DNA of 64,000 bases, taken from assembly GCA_001632425.1 (NCBI GenBank), contig KV425553.1:62001-126000 (forward strand), written 5' to 3'. Below, piece after piece: positions 23,614 through 37,366 of this stretch. The DNA comes from Neolentinus lepideus HHB14362 ss-1 (lineage: Eukaryota > Basidiomycota > Agaricomycetes > Gloeophyllales > Gloeophyllaceae). A program made the position numbers and the translations under genes. The notes beneath the pieces were generated by a model that was not told the origin of the DNA, made no database searches, and saw only the letters and a list, made by a program, of their open reading frames with translations. How positions within the stretch are numbered: position 1 is the stretch's first letter; each line of letters opens with the position of its first letter.

Positions 23614-24574
23614 TGGTGGCTAGGAACAGCACTGGGGATTGATATCGGTAGTCAGCTTATCATTGTTTAGCAGCCGGCGTTGTAGCGGAAATTTTGGGAA
23701 ATCAGAGCTTACATGTATCTCCGCACCTGATTGATCAGGTTAATTCACACAATTACTTTTGACACATCGCTGTTCCGAGGGCCCGGGACGAGGCCTTAAC
23801 TGGGCCTGATTTGGACGGAGGATTAGGGTATCCGACTGAGGCGGAGAGAACTAGGTATGTTGTTCCGTGAATCGATTCTTGACCGAATAATCCTCACATA
23901 CCTTCGAGGAAAGAAAAAGAACATAACCTTAATGTCTCTGTGTCATTCTAATCGCTACGGATAAGCATTGCGAGAGACGCGATGTGATACAGCAAATGGA
24001 GTATGACGCCTTGATGGTCCAATGAAACGATGAGTTGGAACTAAGCTAGGACTAGGTACTGATGCATGATGGACGGAGAAGTTATGTCCGTAGGTAGCTA
24101 GAGTTTGTTAGCCATCTATCCAGTGCTGCGATCCACTATTGATCCATTGGCTGCATCTTTGCTGAGGGCTTCGGACGGAGTTGTGGGGAGTTGCAAGCGT
24201 TCTGGGGAGCATTGGGCGAAGGTTAAACGACATCTAGCTGAACAATTCTGGCCTATTGTCGACGAGAAAACATAGAAAACATGGCAAGTCATTGTATATA
24301 ATGTACCAGCAACGGGCGAGGAGATATTATGGTGGACGGTCCACGGAACTGTCGGAGAGATGGAGAGTCTGCAGATCTGACTGCCCGGGCCAACGGAGAG
24401 GCTCCGAACAGAGCACGGACGTACGTCACGTGATCCTAAATATGAGGCGATGTCCTAAAAAGTTTGGGGCTGGGGGCGTTGCGGGCAGACCTGTATAAAA
24501 AATACAGACACCACAGTGTGTTACCGTAACAGTACTTGTCGGTTACCCTGTGTGTCGAGCACACCGACTGTAAT
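23614..24574. other. intergenic, upstream of FAS
   Basis: 960 bases. It should carry the fatty acid synthase promoter; a TATA box is called separately. No gene is supported. Confidence 0.5.
24494..24500 (+). promoter_or_regulatory. TATA box of the fatty acid synthase gene
   Basis: TATAAAA 75 bases upstream of the FAS start codon. Confidence 0.55.
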
Positions 24575-27500
24575 ATGTCTCCTTCCAACGGCAACGCCGT
24601 CCACGACGCCCAGCACGAGATCCATATACGACCTATATTCATCGACAGTGGTTCCATCAGAGTGAGTATTACATCGTGGCCTACGTGGAACGTTACTTGA
24701 CGCCCCATCCAGCTTACGATCCCAGTTTCAACTGAATGCAACCAGTGGATCGCTGCCGAGGTGCTTAGAGACGAGTTCGTACACGAACAAAAGACGCAAG
24801 ATGCCATAGACAACACCATAGAGCTGGAGAATGTCTCGGAGGCGACAGTCGAGCTGTTCGCCAGGTTTCTGGGCTTCGCCGCGGGCAAGGTTGCTGAAGA
24901 CTGCCAGTCGAAGAAGGCACGCACGTCCGTGCTTCTCCATGCGCTGACGCACTTCACCTCCTCCTATCTGAACGACGTAGACATCCATACTCTCACCATA
25001 AAGTACGATACCGACGTCCGCAGGACCGTAATATCAGCATATTTCCAGGCCGTCGTCGCCCTCGAATCCCAGGGCGTTTGCGAGATCCCGAGGCCTTTGA
25101 ACTCAGCACTCTTCGCAGCAGCCAAGGAGGGTCGCACGTCTATTTACGCCTTGTTCGGTGGTCAAGGCACCAATGAAGTCTACTTTGATGAGTTACAGTC
25201 CCTTTACGACTTGTACAAGCCCTATGTGGCTCCCTACCTCGCTGAAATCACCAACGAGGTCCTTATCCCGCTCGCATCTGCCTCAGAGGCTACTACTTTC
25301 TACCCGCACGGCCTTGACATCGTTTCTTGGCTTAATGGGAGCTCCCCTCGGCCTCCGGTCGCTTACTTTGCCTCCATTCCACTCTCGATGCCCCTCATTG
25401 GCCTGACGCAGTTAACACAGTATCTCGTCGCTTGTAGGGTATCCAACATCATCCCTGGCGACCTTCTTTCCTTCCTGAAAGGGGCAACAGGTCACTCTCA
25501 GGGAGTGGTATCAGCAGTAGCCGTTGCTGCCTCGACGACGCTCGAGTCCTTCTACGAGAACTCGCGCAAGGCCCTCAAGTGGCTCTTCTTCTGCGGTCTT
25601 CGTGGCCAGGAGGCTTTCCCTGTGGTCGCTCTCGAGCCGCAGATTGTTCAGGACTCGATCGAGGGAGGAGAGGGTGCGCCCACCCCTATGCTGGCCGTTA
25701 CCGGTCTCACCCTCGAGGAACTCGAGGTGCACATTAAGAAGACAAACAAGCACCTCCGCGAGAATTCGCAGCTCTACGTGTCGCTGCACAATGGCCCCAA
25801 GGCCTTCGTCATTACTGGCCCCGCCAAGTCTTTGTACGGTTTGGTGACGCACCTCCGCAAGGTCCGCGCGCCGAGTGGGCTCGACCAGAGTAAGGTGCCG
25901 TTCTCACAGAGGAAGGCGGTATTCTCGGTTCGCTTCTTAGTCGTCAATGTGCCGTACCATAGCTCGTATTTGGAGGGGGTTACGGAGAAGATGTGCGCTG
26001 AGGACTTGGCTTGCGAGGAGCTTTGGAAGGGAGAGGATTTGGGGATTCCGGTGTATCACACGGAAGATGGTGCGTCTTAAACAGCTCTGATCCTACGCGC
26101 GTCACTCACTGAATGGATAGGAAGTGACCTCCGCCAGAGTGCGTCGATCACGAGGTCGCTTTGCGAGCAAATCTTCACGAAACCGATTCACTGGACTGTC
26201 GCCACGGGCTTCCCCGAGACTGCTACGCATGCAATCGACTTCGGCCCTGGTGGTCTCAGCGGCATCGGTCCTCTCACGGCGCGCAATCTAGATGGACGGG
26301 GAGTCAGGGTGATCGTTTTGGGTGGTAAAGGCGACGGTGTCGCGGAGCTCTACGATACGAAGAACGTGAGGTACCAGGACTGGTGGAATACCAAGTGGGC
26401 GCCCGCTCTTGTCAAGACGAGGTATGTCCAGTGGCGCGTCCATTCGAATATTTGCTGATTGAATACGACCAATAGCGATGGCCAAATCCACCTCGATACG
26501 CCTTTCTCCCGCCTCCTGGGCAAGCCCCCGATCATGGTTGCCGGTATGACGCCCACGACAGTGAAGGCAGGCTTCGTCAGCGCTGTTCTCTCTGCTGGCT
26601 ATCACGTCGAGCTGGCCGGCGGTGGGCACTACAACGCGAGCGCTTTGCGTGCCAAGGTCGCGGAGATCCAGGCCAATATCCCTGCAGGTGTCGGCATCAC
26701 ACTCAATGCACTCTACATCAATCCTCGTCAATTCAACTTCCAGTATCCACTCTGGCAGGAAATGCGCAAGGAGGGATTGCCTATTGAAGGTTTTTGTGTC
26801 GCAGCTGGTATCCCCACCACAGAGAAGGCCGCTGAGATCATCGATGGTCTGAAAGAAGCTGGTATCAAGCATGTCGCATTCAAGCCTGGTTCGGTCGACG
26901 GTATCCGACAGGTTATCAGCATTGCTGCGGCCAACCCCGATTTCCCTATTATTATGCAGTGGACAGGTGGGCGCGCGGGTGGTCATCACTCGTGCGAGGA
27001 CTTCCACCAGCCCATGCTTGCGACCTACAGCTCGATCAGGAGGCACGAGAACATCATTCTCGTCGGCGGCTCTGGGTTTGGTGGCGCTGATGACCTCTGG
27101 CCGTACCTCACCGGTGACTGGTCATTGGTATATGGCGTCCAGCCAATGCCTTACGATGGTTTCTTGTTTGCCAGTCGCGTCATGGTCGCGAAGGAGGCGC
27201 ACACAAGCCCTTCTGTGAAGGACCTCATTGTCGCCGCTTCCGGTGTCGATGATGCTAAGTGGGAGGGTACCTACACCAAGGAGACGGGCGGTATCCTCAC
27301 CGTTCGGTCTGAGCTTGGCGAGCCCATCCACAAGATCGCCAACCGCGGTGTCAAGTTGTGGAAAGAGTTCGACGATACTGTGTTCAACTTGCCGAAGGAG
27401 AAGCGTATTACGTGGTTGAAGGAGCACCACGCCGAGGTAATTAAGAAGCTGAATGCTGATTTCCAGAAGCCTTGGTTCGGCTGGAAGAAGGATGGCAGTG

Positions 27501-30500
27501 TCGCAGAGGACTTGGGTGACATGACATATGAGGAGGTTGCTCTGCGCCTCGTCAGGTTGATGTACGTCGCACATGAGAGTCGGTGGGTTGACCCGTCGCT
27601 GAAGAACCTCACCGGCGATTGGTTGCGTCGCGTCGAGGAGCGCTTTGCGGGAGCCAGTGGTGGTGGAGCGAAGCCGTCTATCCTTCAGTCGTACTCGTCG
27701 CTGAATGAGCCGGCCCCGTACCTCGAACACTTTTTCAAGACGTATCCTCTTGCGAAGGAGCAGTTGCTCGCATCTGAGGACAGCTCTTATTTCCTCGCCA
27801 TCGCACAGCGTCCTGGTCAGAAACCTGTGCCATTCATCCCCGTTCTCGATGCCAGTTTCGAGGTCTGGTTTAAGAAGGTGAAATCCAATCTGTCTTCTAG
27901 TATTCTTGAAATACTGACACTTGGTCCAGGATTCGCTGTGGCAAGCCGAGGACATTGAGGCCGTCTTCGACCAAGATCCTCAGCGTGTGTGTATCCTTCA
28001 GGGTCCAGTCGCTGTGAAACACTCGACAAAGAAGGACGAGCCTATCAAAGAGATGATGGACAACATCACTGCAAAGCTCGTCTCGAAGCTTTTGGATCGC
28101 CGCTATGGCGGTGATGTCGCTAATGTTCCGACCGTCGACTATCTCGCGCCGAGGACTTCCAGCCGCCTTGGCTCGCCCATCGCTTGCGAGAAGCATGGCG
28201 AAAAGTCTATTTACCGTCTTGGCTCTGTTCTGCCTGAGGCTAGTGTGTGGCTCGAGACGCTCGCAGGGCCTCTGCTCTCTTGGCTCAAGGCTCTGCTCAC
28301 TGCCAATATTGTCGTTCAGGGTACGTCCTACATCGACAACCCTTTGAAGCGCCTTTTCGCACCCCGCGTCGGCCAAACTGTTACCTTGATCTCAGAACAG
28401 GGCACGCCGGTCTCCATCACTTTGCAAGGTGCTGCTCGGTCCTACGGCAAACACCAAGAACTATTCACCGCTGTTGAGGCTCGATACGATGCTTCCCAGA
28501 AGCTGATCACTGTCACGATGAATGAGGACGTAGCCGGCACTACGGTTCCTCTCGAGCTTCGCTTTGATTACATACCTTCGCTTGGGTATGCGCCTATCCA
28601 CGAGGTCATGGGCGACCGCAACCAGCGCATCAAGTCCTTCTACTGGAAGCTTTGGTTTAGTCCCGATGCAACTATGCCGGCTTTGGACATACGTCAGACT
28701 TTTACAAGTCCCGAAGTCACCATCACTGGCAGTGCTATCGAGCGATTCTGTGCAGTCATCGGGAATCAGACCGAGAACTTTAAGCCTGCCAGAACGGAGA
28801 AGGTCATGGCTCCCATGGATTTCGCAATGGTTACGGGTTGGAAGGTAAGGCTAAATTCTAACATGACTTGTAACAATGATCACCAACTACATCTAATCCA
28901 GACGATCATGCAGTCAATTTTCCCCGAGACCATCGATGGTGACTTAGTGAAGCTCGTGCACTTGACGAACAGCTTCAGAATGGTAGACGGCGCGGCGCCT
29001 CTGCGGGAAGGTGATGTCTGCAAAGCGGAGGCGAGACTGGCGTCGGTCAAGAACACCGATGCTGGTAAGGCTGTGAAGGTCACTGGCTTCGTATTGCGTG
29101 AAGGCAAGCCGGTAATTGAGGTTAACTCGACCTTCTTGTACCGTGGTCGCTTCACAGACTTCCCAAATACCTTCGAAGTTGTCCAGGAGCCCGACTACGT
29201 CGTGGAGATTCCTACCGACGGAGACGTTGCAGTTCTGTTGTCCAAGGAATGGTTCGAGTGGGACGACGATTCGAGGCCCTTGCAGGCTGGGACGACCCTC
29301 ACTTTCCGTGTGAAGTCAGAAGTAACGTTCAAGAGCAAGACGGCTTACGCTTCAGTTGCTGTAAACGGGGAGGTTTTCGTCCGCGACCAGATCAAGCAGC
29401 TCATCAAGGTTGCCACTGTGGAGTTTGAGCAGGAAGACTGCCCCGGCAACCCCGTCGTTGCTTACCTTCAACGCTCGGGCACCGCGCAGGGCCTTATGAC
29501 TCCTCTCCCGAATGAGGGCTACAACATGGTCCCTGCAGGTACATCCCTTACTTTTACTACTCCATCGACAAATGAGCCGTACTCTGGGATCTCTGGTGAC
29601 TTCAATCCTATTCACGTCAATCCTTACTTCTCTGATTACGCGGCCCTGCCTGGCACCATCACCCATGGCATGTTCACGAGTGCGGCAACCCGGCGTTACG
29701 TCGAAAATGTCGCAGCGGAAGGACAGCCAGAAAGAGTTGTTTCGTAAGCATCTAGAATCTGTTGTCCAACTATCAATTCTGACGATCTGCAGGTACGATA
29801 TCACATTCGTTGGCATGGTACTTCCTGGGGATATTCTCCAGGTCAAGCTGCGTCACATCGGTATGCGTGCCGGCAATCTGGTCGTGAAGGTCGAGACTAT
29901 CAACGCGCAAGGAGAGAAAGTTTTAGAAGGCACAGCTGAGGTAGCTCAGCCCACTACCGTCTATGTCTTCACCGGTCAAGGGTCGCAGGAGCCGGGGATG
30001 GGCATGGATCTCTACAATAACTCCCCTGCCGCGCGGGCCGTTTGGGATGCGGCTGACGCACACTTACTCAATGTCTATGGATTCTCCATTGTGGAAATCG
30101 TCAAGAATAACCCCAAGGAGAAGACCGTTCACTTCGGAGGGATTAGAGGTCAAGCCATTCGTCAGCGCTACATGGATATGTCGTACGACACCATGGATAA
30201 GGATGGCAACGTGAAGACCCTGCCCCTCTTCGCCGACATCAATAATCAAACGCAGCGTTACACCTTCAGTCACCCTTCAGGCCTACTCTTTGCAACTCAA
30301 TTCGCTCAGATCGCGCTCGTCGTCACGGAGAAGGCCGCTTTTGAGGATATGCATTCCAAAGGCTTTGTCCAGAAGGACTGTGCATTTGCCGGTCACTCCT
30401 TGGGAGAGTACTCGGCTCTGGCTTCTATCGCAGATGTGCTTCCCATCTCCGCCCTTGTTGATGTTGTCTTCTATCGTGGTATAACGATGCAACGCGCCGT

Positions 30501-33500
30501 GGAACGCGATTCTGAGAATCGTTCTAATTATGCTATGTGTGCCATCAATCCAAGCAGGATCAGCAAGACGTTCACGGATGCGGCCCTACGAGAAGTCGTC
30601 GACACGATCGTCCAGCGAACTGGATGTTTACTCGAGATCGTGAACTTCAACGTGGAGGCAAGTATATATCTTATTCAATTTTTATCTGATACTCAGTCAT
30701 TATCCATATACAGGGTCAACAGTATGTCTGCGCTGGTGAACTAGTTGCCCTTCAAACAGTGACCAATGTCTTGAATTATCTGAAGGTTCAGAAGATCGAC
30801 ATTGCCAAGGTACGTCGACACAATGGTGGCACCTATATAATATTGACACACTTTCGCAGTTGACTGAGTCCTTCACAATTGAAAAAGTGAAGGAGATGTT
30901 AGGTGAAATTGTCGACAACTGTTACCAACGTGCTCAGGAGCTGCAGAAGGCCCAAGGACATCTACAGCTAGAGCGGGGCTTCGCTACAATTCCCTTACCT
31001 GGGATCGATGTGCCATTCCATTCTCGCTATCTCTGGGCCGGTGTGATGCCATTCCGAGCATGTGAGCACCGCGTTGTGATCGTCCGAAGATTGTCAATGA
31101 CGTCGTCTGTTTATAGATCTCTCGAAGAAAATCAATGCTGCCCAACTCAACCCTGACATGCTGATCGGCAAATATGTTCCCAATCTGGTCGCTAGGCCAT
31201 TCGAGGTGTCCAAGGAATATGCACAGCTCATCTATCACCAGACTTCTTCACCGCGTCTGGATAAGGTGCTCAAGAAGTGGGATGATGAGTACTGGGATAG
31301 TGTCGAGCAAAGGCAAAAACTTGCATACATCATCCTAGTGGAACTCCTTGCCTACCAGTTCGCGTCCCCAGTGCGCTGGATCGAGACACAGGATATCTTG
31401 TTTGTGAAGTACAAATTCCAGCGTTTCATTGAGATCGGACCGTCACCCACTCTCACTGGTATGGCGACCCGTACGCTGAAGGCCAAGTACGAATCTGAAG
31501 ACAGCTCTGTTGGTCGTACTCGTTCCATCTTCTGCCACGCGAAGAATGCGAAGGAGATCTACTATCAGTTCGAGGACGAGCCTGAAGCTGCCGCTGCTGA
31601 TGAACCCGTTGCTACTCAAGAGGTCTCCGCGCCAGTACCTGTTCCGACTACTCAGGTCGCCGCAGCACAGCCCTCTGCAGCACCACCCGTCGTTGCTGCT
31701 AGCATCGATGACGTGCCCGTGAAGCCTTCCGAAATCTTGCTCACCATCGTTGCTCAGAAGTTGAAGAAGAAGGTTGACGAAGTGCCAGCTTCAAAGTCTA
31801 TCAAGGACCTCGTCGGAGGGAAGTCTACGTTGCAGAATGAGATTCTCGGCGACTTACAGCTGGAGTTCTCGTCTGCACCTGAGAAAGGCGAAGAGTTGCC
31901 CTTGGAAGAACTCAGTACCGCTCTTGCTGTCGGCCATTCTGGTTCGCTCGGGAAGTATACCTCAGGTCTCGTATCCCGCCTTGTAGGCGGTAAAATGCCA
32001 GGTGGTTTCAATCTTTCTGCGATCAAGGTGTACCTGGCGAAGAGGTGGGGTTTGGGATCATCTCGTGCCGACGGCGTGCTCTTGATGGCGACTACCATGG
32101 AGCCGCCGAAGCGCCTGGGATCAGAAGCGGAAGCTCAAACGTGGGTGGATAGTGTGGTGACTGCGTATGCCCAGCGGTCTGGGATCTCCCTGTCGACTGC
32201 ATCGAGCAGTGGAGCAGGTGGCCCAAGTGACGGAGGTGCCGTTATCAATAGCGAGGAGTTCACGAAGTTCCGCGCGGAGCAAGAGCAATTCGTCACGCAG
32301 CAGATTGAGGTCTTCATGAGGTATTTGAAACGCGATCCCAGAGCGGGCGAGATTGCCTTTGACAAGGAGAAAGCCAATACCGTCGCCCTGCAGGCTCGTT
32401 TGGATACTATTATGAGGGAGCATGGTGACGTCTATATCGACGGTCTCCAACCGGTATTCGATCCTCTGAAAGCCCGTCATTTCGATTCGTCGTGGAACTG
32501 GGTCCGTCAGGATGCACTCCTTATGTTCTATGACATAATCTTTGGGCGACTCACCGCCATCGATCGGGAAATTACTGCTCGCTGCATCGCCATCATGAAT
32601 CGTGCTGATCCGGAGCTGATCACGTATATGCAGTACTACATTGATCGCTGCGATGCTACGCGTGGAGAGACCTATGCACTTGCTAAGCAATTTGGTCAAC
32701 AGTTGATCGATAACTGTGCGGAGGTATTGGGCCAACCTCCAAGGTACAAAGACGGTAATTTGTTTATATCATGAACAAAGTTAATTCCATTCTAATATTC
32801 CTCCTCAGTGACTTTCCCGACTGCTCCTCATACCGAGGTCACGGATAAGGGCGAAATTGTTTATACCGAGGTCGTCCGTGAGAACGTTCGCAAGCTGGAG
32901 GCGTATGTCGAAGAAATGGCTAGTGGCGACACTATAGCTGGGTCCGTTAACATCCAGAAAGTCCAAGACGACGTCCTTCGACTCTGGAACGTTGTGAAGT
33001 CGCAGCCCGAAATCACTGAGGAGCAGAAAAACCGGATCAAGGCGCTGTACGAAGGAGTTGTTCGTTCGCTCCGGAGAGGCTCAGAGCCCCGATCGCGTCA
33101 TGGAACCCCAAGAAAGCGACGTTCGTCATCCCAATTTCTCCGGCCCCAGGTCACCAGCATTGCGTCTGTCTCCGCCGACAAGGTCCCTCTTTTGCACCTG
33201 AAGCGTAAAGTAGGGACGACATGGGAGTACAGCAGCAACCTAACTGGTGTGTACTTGGATGTGCTTCACGAGATCGCGACTTCAGGAACAACATTCAAGG
33301 ACAAGAATGCTCTTCTCACTGGCGTGGGCAAGGGTTCCATTGGCGTCGAGATCGTCAAGGGCTTACTCTCTGGCGGTGCTCATGTTGTTATTACCACCTC
33401 TCGCTATAACCGATCTACTGTCGAATACTACCAGAGTATCTTCCAGAGGTTCGGCAGCAGAGGTTCGGCCCTCACGGTCGTTCCGTTCAACCAGGGCTCG

Positions 33501-36500
33501 AAGCAAGACGTCCAAGCCCTCGTAGACTACGTGTACGAGACTATGGGACTTGATCTGGATTACGTGCTTCCCTTCGCCGCTATTCCAGAGAATGGGCGCG
33601 AGATTGATGGCCTAGACGACAAATCAGAACTGGCTCATCGCATCATGTTGGTCAACTTGCTTCGACTGCTCGGTGCTGTCAAGGTCAAGAAAGCGGGCCG
33701 TCATATCCTCACTCGTCCCACTCAAGTCATCTTACCGCTGTCTCCCAATCATGGCCTATTTGGGAATGATGGTCTTTACTCGGAGTCGAAGGTTTCGTTG
33801 GAGACGCTGTTCAATAGATGGAACTCCGAGAGCTGGGGAGAGTACCTCGGTCTGTCTGGTGCTGTAATCGGGTAAGATCGTTTGAATCTCATCGTCGTAC
33901 AGTTTCTAACATCGTTCAGGTGGACTCGTGGCACTGGTCTAATGGAAGCGACAAGCATGGTTGCTCAGGAAGTCGAGCGACATGGCGTGCGGACCTTCTC
34001 CGCGAAGGAGATGGCATTTAACATCCTCGGCTTAATGCACCCGCTACTGTTCAGTATTACGCAAGTCGAGCCGATCTGGGCCGACCTCAGCGGCGGTATG
34101 GATCGTCTCCCTGACCTTGCTGAATTGACCACTCGTATTCGTCTGGATATCAACAAGAAGAGCCAACTGCGCCGAGCTATTGCCAGGGACAATGCAGCGG
34201 ACTTTAAGATCACCAATGGTCTTGAGGCTGAACGTGTCCTACAAACGGTCAATGTTACTCCTAGGGCCAACTTCCGCTTCGAATTCCCTGCGCTGGAGGA
34301 TGCTGCGTCCTTGGAAGATCTTGCCAAGCTCCACGGATTGATTGACTTGGATAAGGTTATTGTCGTCACAGGTTTCGCTGAAGTTGGTCCTTGGGGAAGT
34401 TCGAGGACGCGCTGGGAGATGGAGGCGCGGGGTGAACTCACACTGGAGGGTTGCATCGAGATGGCTTGGATGATGGGTTACATCAAGCATTTCGACGGCC
34501 GTTTACCAGATGGTTCTCTGCACGTCGGCTGGGTTGATGCGAAGTCAGGTGAGCCTGTGGATGACAAGGACGTCAAGGCGAAATATGCGAAAGACATCAT
34601 TGCCCATGCTGGTGTGCGACTTATCGGTACGTCTAAGCCGTGCCTTTCCATGTCTCAAAAATTCTGACGTATGGTTAGAACCTGAGCTTTTCCGCGGTTA
34701 CGATCCCAAGAAGAAGGTCTTCCATCAGGAGATCGAACTACTTCATGACCTGGAGCCATTCGAGGTGTCTGCAGTCGAGGCGGAGAGGTTCAAGTACGAG
34801 CATGGCGACAAATGCGATGTGTGGGCGGCCGAAGGAGACCAATGGCTTGTCAAGCTCAAGAAGGGCACGCGTGTCCTGGTTCCGAAGGCGCTTTCTTTCA
34901 GCCGCACGGTAGCAGGTCAACTCCCCACTGGTTGGAATGCTGGTCGTTACGGTATACCAGACGACATTATCGCTCAGGTGGACCGCACCGCCTTATGGTC
35001 GCTAGTCTGTGCATCCGAGGCATTGAATATGTCTGGTATCACCGATCCTTACGAACTCTACCAATATGTCCACCCTTCCGAGATTGGTTCTAGCATCGGA
35101 AGCGGTATGGGTGGTGTGGAGAGTCTTCAGAAGATGTTCAAGGAACGTCGTGAAGAGAAGGAAGTCCAGAATGACGTTTTGCAGGAGACGTATGTATTTC
35201 CGCGTGTTTCGTGTTCGTCTGCTGACTCTTTTCAGATTCATTAACACTACCGCTGGTTGGATTAATCTGTTGCTTATGTCGTCGAGTGGTCCCATCAAGA
35301 TCCCTGTCGGCGCTTGGTATGTCCTATATATGGTCTAAGGGTACCGTTCTCACGCAATAAATTGTAGCGCAACTGCCCTCCAATCTTTGGAAATCGCCTG
35401 TGACACACTTCTTTCGGGCAAGGCCAAGATCATGCTCGCTGGAGGCTTTGACGATCTCAGCGAAGAAGGGTCGTACGAGTTTGCCAACATGAAAGCAACG
35501 AGTAGTGCCGAGACCGAGTTTGCTATGGGCCGTGAACCCACTGAGATGTCCCGACCGACCACAACGACTCGTGCTGGGTTCATGGAAGCTCAAGGTTCTG
35601 GAGTTCAGGTCGTCATGAGCGCGCGGATGGCGTTGGAGTTAGGCGCTCCTATCCGCGCAGTCGTTGCCTTCACCTCAACATCTACTGACAAGGCTGGACG
35701 ATCCGTTCCAGCTCCTGGGCGTGGTGCTCTTACCGTTGCCCGTGAAGTGCCATCGAAGAATCCCCTTCCCATTCTCGACTTGTCGTATCGTTCACGTCAA
35801 CTTGCTTTCCGTCGCACCCAAATCTCTCAATGGTTGGCCAATGAGCATGAACTACTGCGTGCCGAGATGGACTTCAGGAAGGAGAATGGTGAAGACATGA
35901 ACGAAGAGTATTTTGCCACTCGTGTTGCCGATATTGAACAGGAGGCGACGCGTCAAGAGAAGGACGCCTTGGCCACCTATGGCATGCTACAGGGTGCCGA
36001 CCCACGAGTCGCGCCCCTGCGACGCGCCCTCGCTGTTTGGTGCCTGACCGCTGACGACATTGGTGTTCTATCCATTCACGGCACTTCGACTGGAGCGAAT
36101 GTAAGCACTTTTATCTCCAGTATACACTCGGGTACTCATGTTCCCCACAGGAAGCAAATGAGACGCACATCTGGAATGATATCTTCATGTCCATAGGAAG
36201 GACGGCAGGAAACGCGGTGCCTATCATAGCTCAAAAGAGTTTGGTTGGCCATGCCAAGGGTGGCTCGGCGGCGTGGCAGTTGATTGGTCTTGTTCAAAGT
36301 GTGTTGTCTGGTATCGTGCCCGGAAACCGCAACGCCGAGTAAGTGTGCCATTCGTCTGATATTTTAGCCCCGCTGAACCATTTTATAGTAACGTCGATGT
36401 TGCGTTCAAGGAATATTCTCATCTAATGTTCCCATCAAAGACTATTCATACCGATGGTATCCGTGCCGGTGTCATGGTAAGTGTCGCACCGCAGCAGGAT

Positions 36501-37366
36501 AACTCACCACTCATTGCTCATCTTACAGTCATCGTTCGGATTCGGACAAGTCGGTGGCACGGCTGTGGTCGTCCATCCTCGGTATTTGTTCGGTTCTCTC
36601 GAACCATCTGTCTACGAGGCCTACAGAGTTCGCAACCGCTCGCGCGCGCTGCAATGCTACAAGGCCATGAGCGATATGATGATCAAGAACTCCCTTGTCA
36701 AGATCAAGGATGGACCACCTTACTCGAAGGAGCTTGAGGGACCTGTTCTTCTGAACCCGTTGGCACGCACGACCTTCGACCCGAAGACGAGCAGCTACTC
36801 TTTCTCGAAGAAACAGGAGACGAAGGCACCGATGGATGTATCCAACGCCAAGGCTCTGTCTGAGTTCCTAAGTACTACTGGGGCTGTCACTGGTGTCGGC
36901 GTTGATCAAGGTATGTGAAAACTGACGCGATACTAGTGAATGGATTCTCATCTATGATCAGAGCTCATCTCGTCAGTACCGTCTTGGAACCCAACCTTTG
37001 TCGAGCGCAACTTCACCGACTCTGAGGTAGAGTACTGCCGTTCTCAACCATCTCCTCCTGCATCCTTCGCCGCGCGTTGGGTTGGGAAGGAAGCTGTCTT
37101 CAAAGCGCTTGGTGTAGCATCGAAGGGAGCAGCCGCCGCCATGAAGGATATCGAGATCTTTCCGGATACCGAAACGGGTGCACCGCAGGTCGTACTCCAT
37201 GGTGATGCTAAGCAGGCCGCGGATGCGAAGGGTATCCAGAAAGTTCTCATCTCACTCAGTCACTCTGAGGTAGGATAACTTCGCTTCTGCACACATGCAT
37301 ATCATAGTTAACCCCATTGCTTAGACCGTAGCAATTGCTTTTGCTCAAGCAGCCGCTTCGGCTTAA
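24575..37366 (+). CDS. fatty acid synthase, single-gene beta-alpha fusion
   Basis: Twenty exons give 3,935 residues: 24575-24661, 24713-26069, 26121-26421, 26476-27877, 27930-28844, 28902-29743, 29793-30657, 30714-30809, 30860-31061, 31117-32754, 32809-33871, 33920-34626, 34679-35189, 35236-35316, 35368-36100, 36151-36338, 36389-36476, 36529-36910, 36962-37269, 37325-37366. It is the cytosolic type I FAS that makes palmitate and stearate from acetyl- and malonyl-CoA. Domains in order: acetyltransferase (Ser291 in GHSQG), enoyl reductase (from about 590; KPPIMVAGMTP, His pair near 752), dehydratase (His1592 in GDFNPIH), malonyl/palmitoyl transferase (from about 1690; Ser1837 in GHSLG), Ala/Pro linker, one acyl carrier domain (Ser2259 in GGKSTLQ), ketoreductase (from about 2738), ketosynthase (Cys3356, His3593), phosphopantetheinyl transferase (from 3820). 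No stop lies between the beta and alpha halves: exon 10 runs through. This layout is known from some basidiomycetes. Intron 7 is GC-AG. Confidence 0.96.
30658..30713 (+). other. GC-AG intron in the FAS gene
   Basis: Donor GAG|GCAAGT, acceptor TACAG, 56 bases. It joins FNVE to GQQYVCAGE in the malonyl/palmitoyl transferase domain; no GT donor gives this frame. Confidence 0.8.
35317..35367 (+). other. intron splitting the ketosynthase active-site Cys codon
   Basis: Exon 14 ends GGC GCT TG and exon 15 begins C GCA ACT, so the catalytic Cys3356 of the GACAT motif is made only after splicing (phase 2, 51 bases). Confidence 0.85.

Noticed and set aside
27122..27955. 277-codon minus-strand frame inside the FAS gene
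   Set aside because: Antisense to the enoyl reductase exon; high GC third positions keep such shadows open.
30860..31061. Break between beta and alpha FAS subunits
   Set aside because: I looked for a stop or start around the malonyl/palmitoyl transferase and the linker; exons 9 and 10 splice in frame and read through, so it is one gene.
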